In this document: piece by piece, positions 44,433 to 56,404 of the stretch | How the letters are laid out: each line of letters opens with the position of its first letter | Numbering within the stretch: the first letter of the stretch is position 1 | Assembly (NCBI RefSeq): GCF_003255815.1 | Contig: NC_037681.1 | Span: forward strand, 60,457,284 to 60,521,283 | Direction of reading: 5' to 3' | Length of the DNA: 64,000 bases | DNA from: Theropithecus gelada | Taxonomy: Eukaryota; Chordata; Mammalia; Primates; Cercopithecidae | Made by a program: the position numbers and the translations under genes | Notes under the pieces: model-generated | Seen by the model: the letters and a program-made list of their open reading frames with translations, nothing else | Told to the model about the DNA's origin: nothing | The model's database searches: none

Positions 44433-44757
44433 GACTATCTCTGTGGATGGAGTCAATGAAGTGGAATGTGTCCTCTGATTAACCACGCACTGTGCTGAGA
44501 AGGGTGGATCAACCAGGACATGGCTAGGCTTGGATCTACTGGCAGCAAACATATTTTGAAATGCAAACATTAGATGTAAAAGTCCAGGAAGAGACATTTA
44601 GAAGTCGAAGTGAGGAGGTAGAAAAAGCCTTAACAGCAGTAAAATGCAAAGGATTGACCTCTCTGTGGAATCCTCATGGAAAAGAACAAGTCGGACATCT
44701 GACCCGAGTTTACCCAAGTTTGGAGAAGGGAGAGAGCATATGGTAGGAAAAGGCAGG

Positions 44758-45238
44758 TTTATTAGTTTCCTCTCATAATAACGTACCACAAATTGGCTGT
44801 CTTAAACAACATGGATTTATGTCTCACCATTCTGGAGGCCAGAAATCTAAAATCAAGGTGTCAGCATGTTTATACTCCCTCAGGAGCCTCTAGGGAAGGA
44901 ACTGCCCCATGCCTCTCTTTTTGCTTCTGGTAGTCTTAGGAGTTCCTTGGCTTCTGAGTACATCTTCCCAATCCTCTATTTTTACATGGCATTCTCCCCG
45001 TGTGTCTGCACATCATCTTCCCTCTGTGTGCATCAGCCTCTGAGTCCAAATTTCCCCTCTTTATGAGGACACCAGTCACATTGAATTAAGACCCATCCTC
45101 ATGAGCTCATTTTAATTTGAATACCCCTGAAGACTCATTTTCCAAATAAAGTCACATTCTGAGGTACTGGAGGTAAGGACTTAAACATATCTTCTTTTTG
45201 GTGGAGTTGGGGAGAGAAACACAATTTAATTCATGACA
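44758..45238 (-). mobile_element. MLT1-type MaLR LTR, antisense
   Basis: The reverse of an MLT1 LTR: 'accattctggaggccagaaatctaaaatcaaggtgtcagcatg' near 44826, 'cctctagggaaggaactgcccc', 'aggacaccagtcacattgaattaagacccatcc' near 45066, 'aaataaagtcacattctgaggtactggaggtaaggactt' near 45145 and 'aattcatgaca' at the end. No internal region adjoins it. I found no clear target duplication. Confidence 0.8.
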
Positions 45239-46072
45239 GTGCCTGTGTGAGGAGAGCATGGGGTTGAGACAGAAGGCAGGGATTGAGTGGTCCTTGGTGG
45301 ACATAGCTCAGAAAACCAGAGTGAGATGATTGGTGCTCCTCATCTGACTCCAAATTTGAGGCAAAGTGCCCTTCCTCCAGCTGTTAGTTAATAGCTCCCA
45401 AACGAGCAGGTGTTTGGAGCTTTTGGTGTCCTTTTCTGTACTTTTCCTGCCACATTTAGATGCTACACATTCTAGATCAGCCCACGCCAGGTAACATATT
45501 CCCCCTTCCATGGAGTACAGAGAACACTGCATTAGGAACAAATATAACAATAATTTACATGTAATTTTAATTTTTAATTTAATTTATAAATAAAATTACT
45601 TTAAAATACCAAGTGGATATATTACTCTCTAAGTCTGTTACCTCTTCTGTAGAAAGAGAATAATACCTACCCTGCCTCTTGAGATACTATGGAAACTATC
45701 TGTTGAATTGTGAGTTTTGCTCCTGGTAAACTCAATAAGGAACTCCATCACACAGAAGTGTCAAAGACTGGTAACAGGTGAAAAAAGCTCTTCGTCCATC
45801 CTCAATTCTCCTCCTCACATGCCATGGGGGATTTTAAGGGATATTGAAGCCTTATATTAAAGCATACTATATAGTACACATATATGTAGGTGGAGCAGGA
45901 TGGCTGCACCTCAGTGACAATTTTTCCAGCTGCTTCTAGAATTCTTGAGAAGCCATGGAGAGTTAACCAAATTATAGGGAGGCTAGAAGAATAAAATTTG
46001 CTGAATCACCAATGCTTCCTTTTCCCTGGAGACCTATACCTTTCTGATTGCCTTCTAGACCCTTCTAGATGC
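45239..46072. other. Mostly unassigned DNA with a short MIR piece
   Basis: Around 45630-45710 'ctgttacctcttctgtagaaagagaataatacctaccctgcc' looks like a sense MIR core. An AT-rich block lies at 45545-45605. A TCTAGA-rich stretch at 46054-46080 precedes the MER30. No gene supported. Confidence 0.4.
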
Positions 46073-46080
46073 ATCTAGAC

Positions 46081-46173
46081 CAATCTTGTCTAACCCGTGG
46101 CCCACAGGCCACATGAGGCTCAGGACGGCTTTGAATGCAACCCAATACAAATTTGTAAACTTTCCTAAAACAG

Positions 46174-46204
<31 letters not shown>

Positions 46205-46321
46205 GCAATTTTTTAAAAAGCTCATCAGCTACCATTAGTGTTAGTGTATTTTATGTGCAGCCCAAGACAATTCTTCTTCCTGTGATGTGGCCTAGGGAAG
46301 CCAAAAGATTGGACATCCCTG
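46081..46321. mobile_element. MER30-type hAT MITE with poly-T expansion
   Basis: It begins caatcttgtctaacccgtgg and ends attggacatccctg; both ends are imperfect inverted copies of each other, as in MER30. The 8-bp flanks atctagac (46073-46080 and 46322-46329) are identical. Internal phrases such as 'aggacggctttgaatgcaaccc' and 'gctcatcagctaccattagtgttagtgtattttatgtg' fit the family. A T run at 46177-46204 is longer than the short T stretch usual at this place. No transposase is encoded. Confidence 0.9.
46177..46204 (+). repeat. T28 tract inside MER30
   Basis: Twenty-eight uninterrupted T residues lie in the centre of the DNA transposon. This is not a retroposition tail, since it lies in the middle of a transposon whose two ends and target duplication are intact. 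Confidence 0.9.
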
Positions 46322-46814
46322 ATCTAGACCTTTGTCCTTTGTGGAGAGAAAATCAGCTTTCACAGTGAAATGCCTCTTTGAAATATAAAATTCAAACCTC
46401 CTTGATGCCTTTCTTTTTGCAGGATTTAGCTATTACATTTTCCCCAGGGTCTTAGATTTTATTGCAGCAACCTTCAGGCACTGAACCCTTTTACCACTTG
46501 ACCGTGGCATGATTTTGCTGCCTCTAAAATTCCAGGCCGATTTTACCAGGGTAATCACTTCTCAGTACTGGCCAGCCAGTCAGCCTACCTGAGGCCACGC
46601 CAGAGATCAGTGAGGCCTGCAAAGCTAATATTTGTCCCTCTCCTTCCACCACCCATTACCTTCCCTTCTGGTGCCACCCTATGTCGTTTTTCTTCCATCT
46701 TGTTTGCAGCTAGTTTTCACCTTGTAAGGTGAAGTTTATACTGACCTCTGGGGCCATGCAGGCCAGAGTGAGGGTGTAACTGTTTTTTAGTAGGAGACAC
46801 GGCAGGGGAATAGC
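46322..46814. other. Unassigned DNA
   Basis: No gene or repeat recognised. Confidence 0.35.
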
Positions 46815-47005
46815 ATCTGACTTTGGAATCCTGAGTTTAAATCTTGACTCTTAATTGGTAGCTGTGTGACTTTACACAAATTACTTAAGCTGTCTGAGAA
46901 AGCAATCTGAAATTCCTAATCTTTAAAATGACAATAGTGTCTACTTTATGGAGTTATTTTGAAGATTAAAATGTACATGTAAAATGACTCACATGGTGTT
47001 TTATA
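46815..47005 (+). mobile_element. MIR element, sense
   Basis: 'atcctgagtttaaatcttgactcttaattggtagctgtgtgactttacacaaattacttaagctgtctgag' and 'aagattaaaatgtacatgtaaaatgactcacatggtg' follow the MIR order. Confidence 0.85.
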
Positions 47006-48363
47006 CTAATTTGGTGATAACTATTTAAAGTCAGCCTTGGCCACAGCTGGTGCAATTATCTCAGTTGTTGAGGTCTGGTTCTTACCTTGTTATGTGCTAT
47101 AGGACTATTATAATCAACAGCCCACAGTTAAGGCCCCAGCTGCTGAAATGGCTTTTCTTCCCAGCCCTGCACCAACCAGAACAAAGGCTCAGGCTGCTGT
47201 TTTGCTTGAGAGGTGTCACTATCCCCTGAAAATGAAACCAGTCTGCTTGTAAGGGTCATCTTCAAAGGATCTGCAGACCTTGAAGCTGCTTTTTGGCCAT
47301 ATGAGCATTGGTCAGTTCTAGCTGTTGACTCCTTGTCTGCAAGAGGGCGAAGAAAAGGGCAGGACAAGGAATTTGAGTGACAAGATAGGGTGAGCAGCTG
47401 CATTCTCCCAGTGCTGACGCCCAGCTACAAGGCAGTATTAGGCTGTTTAAGCTAGGCAAGATGGAGAAACCTGACATTATTACATGCCTTCTACCAGAAT
47501 AGCAGGAGCAACAGATCTCTAGTATTGAGGGGTCTGCCTCTCTTTATTTCCTTCTGGAGTATGAGTTAACCCCTTTTTATAATCTTGGTTTACATTGTAA
47601 ACCTCTCCAAGAACTGCTCCAGAATTCCCTTCGAGATGAAGCAAATCAGAATACATGCTACTCTGCTCTGTCATTACAATTTCTTTTATTTGCATGCAGT
47701 TTTTTTCTCGTTGAAATCCAGCTAGGATGAGGTGAAGGTATGACTGGCAGAGCAGTATGCACACAGTGCAGCCTTAACTGTGTCTTAAGTCTACTTGGTT
47801 TGATTCACTCAGCATTCTTGTTTATCCTCATTGTTGTGATTAAACTGGTTTATAATTCTGTAAGCTTCTTTCATTTTTTACTTCCCTTCTCAAGATTTTC
47901 TATGCATTTTATTCTGACTTTACTAATTCACTCAATTCCCACTGGATGAATTTGATCATCTATGCTTGTATCATAGATCACCCTTCAGATCAATCTTTTT
48001 CACTGATATTATTGTGTGACACAATTTCTCTATTAATCCCAATAAATGAGAAGGGGAGCAGTGCTGTGGCTCAAGTCACCATTTAGGCAGCAGGGACTGG
48101 GTGTGGCTGGCTCCCACCATTACAGTCTCACTGGGTATCATGAGCAGACAGGGAACTAGTATGGAATTAAGATTACCTACATCATCCAAGGAGCTGGAAG
48201 GCAGGGAAACACCATATAGAATTATTGTCTGCTAGATAACCTCCCCGTTCTTTCTTGAAGCCTAAAAACCAGGACCTTTTTCCATTTATGGAGCTGTTTT
48301 TATGAGCACATGGGGCAAGGTTGACATGGAATTCTGTGAATTCCAAAGGCAAAATATCGAGCT

Positions 48364-48374
48364 TGTGTGTGTGT

Positions 48375-48406
<32 letters not shown>
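48364..48406 (+). repeat. (TG)n microsatellite with one TC interruption
   Basis: TG run of about 43 bases, interrupted by 'tctg' near 48379. Probably length-polymorphic. Confidence 0.93.
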
Positions 48407-49145
48407 ATGATGCTTGTGTATGTGGTGGGGGTGGGAGATTGAAAGATAATGGCAAGAATTTGAAACTAATCTTTTGCTTTCCTGCCCCCATAAATAATGG
48501 CCTTCATCTGGTCACATCTCTGCCTGGCATCTTAATGTGGCCACCCACCCCACAGAGCTAACATGGGCAAGCACACATTTGGACTGTGAATAATTGGCAA
48601 TCTCCACTGAATAACATTGCTGTTATCTTCCTTCTTTTCTCTCTTTGTCACCCGTCTGACATTTTTATGAAACCACAGCTCTCCTTTCCTTGCAAGAGCT
48701 GTTTAGCTCAGACAAGTAGCCCTGTCTTTAAATATATTAGGAGAAGAAATTAAGAAAAACCCTAGTAGTGGTCTCCAGATTGTATGTTACAAGTCAGAAG
48801 AATTTACCACTGCTTAGAAGAAGCTCACATGTGGCTCCCAAATTCCCTGCTGGTCCTTCACCCCTCCCTCAATTTATCTCATCTTTCACAATGGGCCTCT
48901 AGCAAAAGTGTCAATAATTAGTCAAGACTAAACAGAATCATCATCAACTGTGACCGACTCACTCTGAAAAAATAACAGTCCTAGTCTCTGTTCTCCTTTC
49001 ACCTCTAGGAATTCCTCCAAATTCAAGGTTTAAATAATTGGATCTAATCTAGGAAGACTTCAATTCTGGCTCTTTTACTTGCTATGTTGCGTGGTAATAT
49101 GTAAGCAAAAGATAACCTGTCTGAAATATCATTTATTTGTTAAAA

Positions 49146-49167
49146 AATATATATATATGTATATATA
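49146..49167 (+). repeat. (TA)n microsatellite
   Basis: TA run with one TG interruption. Confidence 0.85.
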
Positions 49168-50891
49168 AAGGGATAATATTTGTATGGTGGGTGGTTATAA
49201 TAATAATGTAAGAACATAGTAGAGACAAATGCCAAGCAGATTGGTTGTGCACTCAGAGAGCACTCAAGATGCTGGTCCTTTTCTTGCTTTTCCTAAGCAA
49301 CAGCCAGTTAGTGTTCAGGAACCCCTCACATCTCAGCGCTGGCAATGACCAGGAGACCAGGTGCACTAAAGCATGGGGAACTCTCACCCTCCTCACCTCC
49401 TCTCACAGTCCTCTGCTCCTGCAGATTTCATTTGCAAAGACGGTGCCAGTACTAAGAAATCATGTTTAAAAGCCACTAGTCTGAGGGTAATAACCAACTA
49501 TCACAGAAGGTGGTGAAACATTAAAAGTTAACTCAGTTGAAACCCCTCGTGTTGGGAAATGGGGCATTTGACAAAGTAAAACCATGCCACACAGAGTGGA
49601 GGGGAGCTGGTGACAGAGGGATACGAGGCCTCCTCTGTCTGCAGACCTGAGCTTTGTGTCTGGCATCACTCTTCTCAGGTTGTGTATTATACGTTACAGC
49701 ATCCAACAATTTCAGGAAGAGCTGTTAGAAATCCCCGTCCCTACAGGAATTTACCGTAAGAAGGAGCACATGTCACACAGCAGATGAATGGTTCTACTCA
49801 TCTCTCTGCAGCAAGATCTTTTGTACTGAAGAGTCCTTTCTGGAGAGAATCCCTTCTCAGGCTTCTGGAATTCCCAGGAGTGATGAAAGTCTATATCCTA
49901 CTTTGACTTCACTCTGGGGTTGCTCGCTGGCTGAAAGGAAGGAGAATCAAATTTAGAAATACCTGAAAGGAAATCCAGATACAAACTATTAATAGATGAA
50001 AGGTGAAGCTAGGCTATATCAACTGCTGAGGTACTACCAATTATACTTAGATTAAGGAGAGGATTTTAAATAAGAGCATGAACTTAAGGCCATGAGAGTG
50101 GGAGGAATAGTGAGTTTTCAAAACTTCTACTTTTCAGAGGCCAAGGCCTCAACCATGGCTTATGTATAACAAAGCTAATATTACATAATAAGAGAAATAG
50201 AATTTTATTTTCAGGAAAGTTTAGGAAACTAAGAAAAAAATAAGGTTAATTGTGTTTGAAGGACTATCTTAAAGTTTCAATAGTGCCATAAGAGGAAAAA
50301 AATAAAAGAATATAGAATCATGAAATTGTGAAGACTCTCTGGCTTAGGAGCCATCCATCATTTACTGCTGCCCAAACTTCTCCACCAGGCATTTAAAATC
50401 TTCCATCCACAGGTCTCATTTTTCCTATCCAACTTTGCTGGATTTTTTATTTTATTTTAATTTTTATTTTAGATTCAAAGAGTACATGTGCAGGTTCGTT
50501 ACATGGGTATATTATGTGATGCTGAGGTTTAGGGTACAGTAGAACCCATTATCCAGGTAATGAGCATAGTACCCAATACGTAGTTTTTCAGCCCTTTCTC
50601 CTCTCCCTCCCTTCTCCCTCTAGGGTTCCCCAGTGTCTATTGTTTGGATCTTTATGTCCACGTGTACTCAATGTTTAGCTCCCATTCATAAGTGAGAACA
50701 TGTTGTATTTGGTTTTCTGTTTCTACGTTAATTTGCTTAAGATAATAGCCTCTAGCTGCATCCATGTTGCTGCAAAACATGATTTCTTTTTTTTTTTTTA
50801 ACTTCAAGGTACATGTGCAGGTTTGTTACATAGGCAATTTTTTGTCATGAGGATTTGTTGCACAGATTATTTCATCACCCAGGTATTAGGC

Positions 50892-51261
50892 TGTATTAGT
50901 CTGTTCTCATGCTGCTAATAAAGACATACCTAAGACTGAGCAATCCGTAAAGGAAAGGGGTTTAATTGACTCACAGTTCAGCACGGCTGGGGAGGCCTCA
51001 GGAAACTTACAATCATGGCAGAAGGGGAAGCAAACATGTCCTTCACATGGTGGCAGCAAGGAGAAGTGTGGAGTGAAGCGGGGGCAAAGCCCGTTATAAA
51101 ACCATCAGATCTTGTGAGAACTCACTATCATGAGAACAGCGTCGAGGTAACCACCTCCATAATTCAATTACCTCCCACTGGGTCCCTATCACCACATGTG
51201 GGGATTATAGGAACTACAGTTCAAGACAAGATTTGGGTGGGGACCCAGCCAAACCATGTCA
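50892..51261 (-). mobile_element. THE1/MST-type solo LTR, antisense, inside L1 3' UTR
   Basis: A 370-bp MaLR LTR in reverse: it starts tgtattagtctgttctcatg and ends 'aaaccatgtca' (TG...CA on either strand). Flanks taggc (50887-50891) and taagc (51262-51266) agree at 4 of 5. No internal region, so a solo LTR. The sequence resembles the LTRs of the complete THE1 at 4093-6702, with 'gtccttcacatggtggcagcaaggag' in place of the THE1 centre, which suggests THE1C/MSTA. A frame at 51015-51509 runs from this LTR into L1 and is accidental. Confidence 0.92.
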
Positions 51262-51479
51262 TAAGCCTAGTACCCATTTATTTTTCCTGGTCCTCTCCCA
51301 ACTCCCACCCTTCTCCTTCTGATCAGCCCCAGTGTGTGTTGTTCCCCTCTGTGTGTCCACGTATTCTAAACTTTTGGCTCCCACTTATAAATGAGAATAT
51401 GTGGTATTTGGTTTTCTGTTACTGCATTAATTTTCTAAGGATAATGGCCTCCAACACCATCTGTGCCCCTACGAAGGAC

Positions 51480-54400
51480 ATGATCTTGTTCTTGTTTATG
51501 GCTGCATAATATTTCAAGGTGTTTGCGTACTGCATTTTCTTTATTCAGTCTACCATTAATGGGCATTTTGGTTGCTTCCATGTCGTTGCTATTGTGAATA
51601 GTGCTGCAATGAACATATGTGTACATGTGTCTTTATAATAGAAAGATTTATATTCCTTTGGGTATATGGCCAGTAATAGGATCTCTGAGTCAAATGGTAT
51701 GTCTATCTTTAGGTCTTTGATGAATTGCCACATTGTCTTCCACAATGGTTGAACTAATTTACACTCCAACCAACAGTGTATAGCATTTCTTTTTCTTTAC
51801 AACCTCACCAGTATCTGTTACTTTTTGACTTGTTAACATAGCCATTGTGAGTGGTGTGAAATGGTATTTCATTGTGGTTTTTATTTGCATTTCTCTAATA
51901 ATCAGTGGTGTTGAGCTTTTTTTCAGATGATTGCTGGCCACTTGTATGCCTTCTTTTGAGAAGTGACTATTCATGTTTTTTGATCACTTTTTCATGGGAT
52001 TGTTGGTTTGATTCTTGTAAATTTATTTAAGTTCCTTATAGATGCTGGATATTAGAACTTTGTCAGATGCATAGTTCACAAAAGTTTCCTCCCATTCTGT
52101 TGGTTGTCTGTTTATTTTGTTGACAGTTTATTTTGCTGTGCAGAATCTCTTTAGTTTAATTAGATCCCATTTGTTAATTTTTGCTTTTGTTGTAATTGCT
52201 TTTCATGTCTTCGTCATGAAATCTTTGCCCATGCGTATGATTTGAATTGTTTTGCCTAGGTTGTCTTCTAGGGTTTTTATAGTTTTGAGTTTTACATTAA
52301 AGTCTTTAATCTATCTTGAGTTAATTTTTGTATAAGTTGTAAGGAAGGGGTCCAGTTTCAGTCTTCTGCATATGGCTAGCCAGTTATCACAACACCAATT
52401 ATTGAATATGGAATTATTTCCCCCTTGCTCATTTTTGTCAGGTTTGTCAAAGATCAGATAGTTGTAGGTGTGCAGTCTTATTTCTGGGTTCCCTCTCCTG
52501 TCCTATTCATCTGTGTGTGCATTCTTGAACCAGTACCTTGCTGTTTTGGCTACTGCAGCCCTGTAGTATGATTTGAAATTGGGTAGTGTGATGCCTCCAG
52601 CTTTGTTCTTTTTGGTTAGGATCGTCTTGGCTATTCAGGCTCCTTTTTGGTTCCATATGAATTTTAAAATAGTGTTTTTCTAGTTCTGTGAAGAATGTCA
52701 GTGGTAGTTTAATAGGAATAGCACTGAATCTATAAATTGCTTTAGGCAGTATGGCCATTTTCACAATAGTGATTTTTCCTATCCATGACGTGAAATGTTT
52801 TTCCATTTGTGTCCTCTGGTTTCTTTGAACAATGTTGTGTAGTTCTCCTTGTAGAGATCTTTCACCTCCCTAGTTAGCTGTATTCCTAGGCATTTTATTC
52901 TTTTTTGTGGCAATTTTGAATGGGAGTTTGTTCATGATTTGGCTCTCAGCTTAACTATTGTTGGTGTATAGGAATGCTAACAATTTTTGCACATTGATTT
53001 TGTATCTTGAGACTTTACTGAAATTGTTTCTCAGCTTAAGTTTTTGGGCTGAGAAAATGAATGGGGTTTTCTAAATATAGAATTATGTCATCTGCAAACA
53101 AGGATAGTTTGACTTCTTCTCTTCCTATTTGAATGCCTTTATTTATTTCTCTTGTCTGATTGCCCTGGTCACAACTTCTAATATTATGTTGAATAGTAGT
53201 GGTGAGAGAGGACATCCTTTTCTTGGGACAGTTTTCAAGAGGAATGACTTCAGCTTTTGCCCATTCAGTATGATGTTGGCTGTGGGTTTGTCATAGATGG
53301 CTTTTATTATTTTGAGATATGTTCCTTCAATACCTAGTTTATTGAGAGTTTTCAACAAGAAGGGATGTTGAATTTTATTGAAAGCCTTTTCTGCATCTGT
53401 TGAGATTATTATGTGGTTTTTGTCTTTGGTTCTGTTTATGTGATGAATCACATTTATTGATTTGCATATGTTGAACTAACCTTGCATCCCGGAGATGAAG
53501 CCTACTTGATTTTGGTGGATAAGCATTCTGATGTGCTGCTAGATTCAGTTTGCCAGTATTTTGTTGAGGATTTTTGCATTGATGTTCATGAAAGATATTG
53601 GCCTGAAGTATTTTTTTGTTTTGTTTTGTTTTCCTTTTTTCTTTTCTCCTTCTTCTCCTCCTCCTTCTTTTTAAAATCTCTGCCAGATTTTAGTATCAGG
53701 ATGATGCTCGCCTCATAGAATGAGTTATGGAGGAGTCCCTCCTTTTCAATTTTTTAGAATGGTTTCAGTAGGAATGGCACCAGCTCTTCTTTGTACATCT
53801 GGCAGAATTCAGCTGTGAATCCATCTGGTTCTGAGCCCATTTTGGTTGGTAGGCTATTTATTACTATCTCAATTTCAGAACTTGTTATTGGTCTGTTCAG
53901 GGATTCAGTTTCTTCCTGGTTTCACCCTGGGAGGGTGTATGTGTCCAGGAATTTATTCATTTCTTTTAAATTTTCTAGCTTATGTGCATAGAGGTGTTTA
54001 TAATATTCTCTGATGGTTGTTTGTATTTCTGTGGGGTCAGTGGTAATATCCCCCCTTATTCTGAATGTGTGTCTTATAATCTTTTTTCTCCTTTATTACT
54101 CTAGCTAGTGTTCTATTTTATTTTATTTTTTTTTCAAAAACAACAACAACAAAAAAAAGCACCTGGATTCATTAATCTTTTGAAATTGTTTTTGTGTGTC
54201 TACCTCCATCAGTTCAGCTCTGATTTTGGTTATTTCTTGTCTTCTGCTAGCTTTGAGATTTGTTCTTGATTCTTTAGTTCTTTTAGTTGTGATGTTAGGT
54301 TGTTAACTTGAGATCTTTCTAACTTTTTGATGTGGACATTTAGTGCTATAAATTTCCCTCTTAACACTGCCTTAGCTGTGTCCCAGATTCCAGTGTGTTG

Positions 54401-56336
54401 TATCTTTGTTGTCATTAGTTTCAAAGAACTTCTTGATTTTTGCCTTAATTTTATTATTTACCCAAAAGTCATTCAGGAGCAGGTTATTTGATTTCCATGT
54501 AATTGTATGGTTTTGAGTGAATTTCTTAGTCTTAAGTTCTAATTTGATTGTTCTGTGGTCCAAGAGACTCTTTGTTATGATTTCCACTGGGGGAACCCAC
54601 CCCTGATGGTTAACATGGGTTATTTTCTATTCCCTAAGCATCTCGGCTGGTTTGAGAAATAAAGGTTAAGAATACAAGAGAGAGAAATTTTTAAACTAGG
54701 GGTCTGGGGGAGACATCACATGTCGGCAGGTTCTGTGAAGCTCCCTGAGCCGTAAAACCAGCAAGTTGTTATTAGCAATTTTCAAAAGGAGAGGGACTGT
54801 ACAAATAGGGTATGGGTCACAGAGATCACATGCTTCACAAGGTAATAGAATATCACAAAGCAAGTGGAGGCAGGGCGAGATCACCGGACCACAGGATGGG
54901 GCGAAATTAAAATTCCTAATGAAGTTTCAGGCATGCATTGTCATTGATAACATCTTATCAGGAGACAGGGTTTGAGAGCAGACAACCTGTCTGACCAAAA
55001 TTTATTAGGCGGGAATTTCCTTGTCCTAATAAGCCTGGGAGCACTACAGGAGACCAGGGTTTATTTCATCACTTTGGCTTTGACCATAAAAGACGGACGC
55101 CTCCAAGGGAGCTGTTCATAGAGATACCCTCAGGGCACATTCTCTTTCTCAAGGATGTTCCTTGTTGAGAAAAAGAATTCAGTGATATTTCTCCTATTTG
55201 CTTTTGAAAGAAGAGAAATATGGCTCTGTTCCATCCGGCTCACTGGTGGTCAGAGTCCAAGGCCATCTCCCTTGTTCCCTGAACATTGCTGTTATCCTGT
55301 TCCTTTTTTCAAGGTGCCCAGATTTCATATTGTTCAAGCACACATGCTCTACAAACTATTTGTGCAGTTAACGCAATCATCACAGGGTCCTGAGGTGACA
55401 TACATCCTCCTCAGTTTATGAAGATGATGGGATTAAGAGATTAAAGTAAGGACAGGTATAGGAAATCACAAGGGTATTGATTGTGGAAGTGCTAAGTGTC
55501 CATGAAATCTTCACAATTTATGTTCAGAGATTGCAGTAAAGACAGGCATAAGAAATTATAAAAGTATTAATTTGGGGAACTAATAAATGTCCATGAAATC
55601 TTCATAATTTATGTTCTTCTGCCATGGCTTCAGCTAGTCCCTCCGTTCAGGGTCCCCGACTTCCTACAACAATTTCAGTTCTTTTGCATTTGTTGAGGAG
55701 TGCTTTACTTCTGATTATGTGATTAATTTTAGAGTAAGTGCCATGTGGCAATGTGAAGAATGTATATTCTGTTGTTTTTGTGTGGAGAGGTCTGCAGATA
55801 CCTATCAGGTCTATTTAATCCAGAGCTGAATTCAGATCCTGAATATCTTTGTTAATTTTCTGTCTCAATGATCTGTCTAATGTTGTCAGTGGGGTATTAA
55901 AGTCTTCCACTATTATTCTGTGGGAGTCTAAGTCTCTTTAAAGGTTTATAAGAACTTGCTTTATTAATCTGGGTCCTCTTGTGTTGGGTGCATATATATT
56001 TAGGATAGTTAGCTCTTCTCATTGAATTGAACACTTTACCATTATGTACTGCCCATATTTGTCTTCTTTGATCTTGGTTGGTTTAAAGTCTGTTTGCCAG
56101 AAACTAGGATTTCAACCTCTGCTTTTTTCTGTTTTCTATTTGCTTGGTAGATTTTACTCTATTCCTTTATTTTGAGACCACATGTGTCATTGCATGTGAG
56201 ATGGAAGACATTTTGAAGACAGTATACCAGATGGTCTTGGTTCTTTATCCAGCTTGCCACTCTGTGTCTTTTAATTGGGGCATTTAGATGAATTACTAAT
56301 TAAGGTTAGTATTGATATATATGGATTTGATCCTGT
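51480..56336 (-). pseudogene. ORF2 of full-length nested L1, broken
   Basis: All ORF2 domains can be followed on the minus strand but in different frames. The C-terminal end is at 51545-51769; the region after the RT palm at 52507-52806; part of the reverse transcriptase with DAEKAFNKIQ and PLSPLLF at 53143-53451; endonuclease parts at 54230-54587 and beyond the MER11 LTR (55678-56336). The expected start codon is near 56336. The LTR insertion at 54586 alone destroys the endonuclease, and there are further stops and a pyrimidine-rich expansion at 53615-53675. ORF2p normally supplies nicking and reverse transcription; none is possible here. Confidence 0.88.
54586..55671 (-). mobile_element. 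MER11-type solo LTR (HERV-K11), antisense, inside L1 ORF2
   Basis: A 1.09-kb LTR in reverse orientation interrupts the L1 endonuclease region. The right edge, on the plus strand, is 'ggtccccgacttcctacaaca', the reverse of the LTR start; the left edge is 'tgggggaacccacccctgatgg'. Flanks atttcc (54580-54585) and atttca (55672-55677) agree at 5 of 6, the size expected for HERV-K-type integration. A doubled phrase ('catgaaatcttcacaatttatgttc' near 55502 and 55590) is a known feature of MER11. Assigned by recalled consensus; the A/B/C subtype is not fixed. There is no proviral body, so recombination between LTRs left only this. Confidence 0.85.
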
Positions 56337-56404
56337 CATCATGATGTTAGCTGGTTATTTTAAAGACTTGTTTGTGTGATTGCTTTTATAGTGTCACTGG
56401 TTTG

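Larger units (their letters stand above)
47006..50430. other. Unassigned 3.4 kb, repeat-poor
   Basis: This is the longest stretch without a recognised large repeat. It contains only microsatellites (48364-48406, 49146-49167) and a weak MIR-like piece near 49040-49140 ('caattctggctcttttacttgctatgttgcgtggtaatatg'). Frames at 47128-47403, 49245-49469 and 49466-49669 have no recognised domains. No promoter, exon or RNA gene can be supported, but this would be the first place to look for a diverged exon or conserved element. Confidence 0.4.

Noticed and set aside
44866..45066. 66-codon frame
   Set aside because: Lies entirely within the antisense MLT1 LTR.
51015..51509. 164-codon plus-strand frame
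   Set aside because: It starts inside an antisense MaLR LTR and ends in reversed L1 sequence, so it is a chimera of two unrelated elements.
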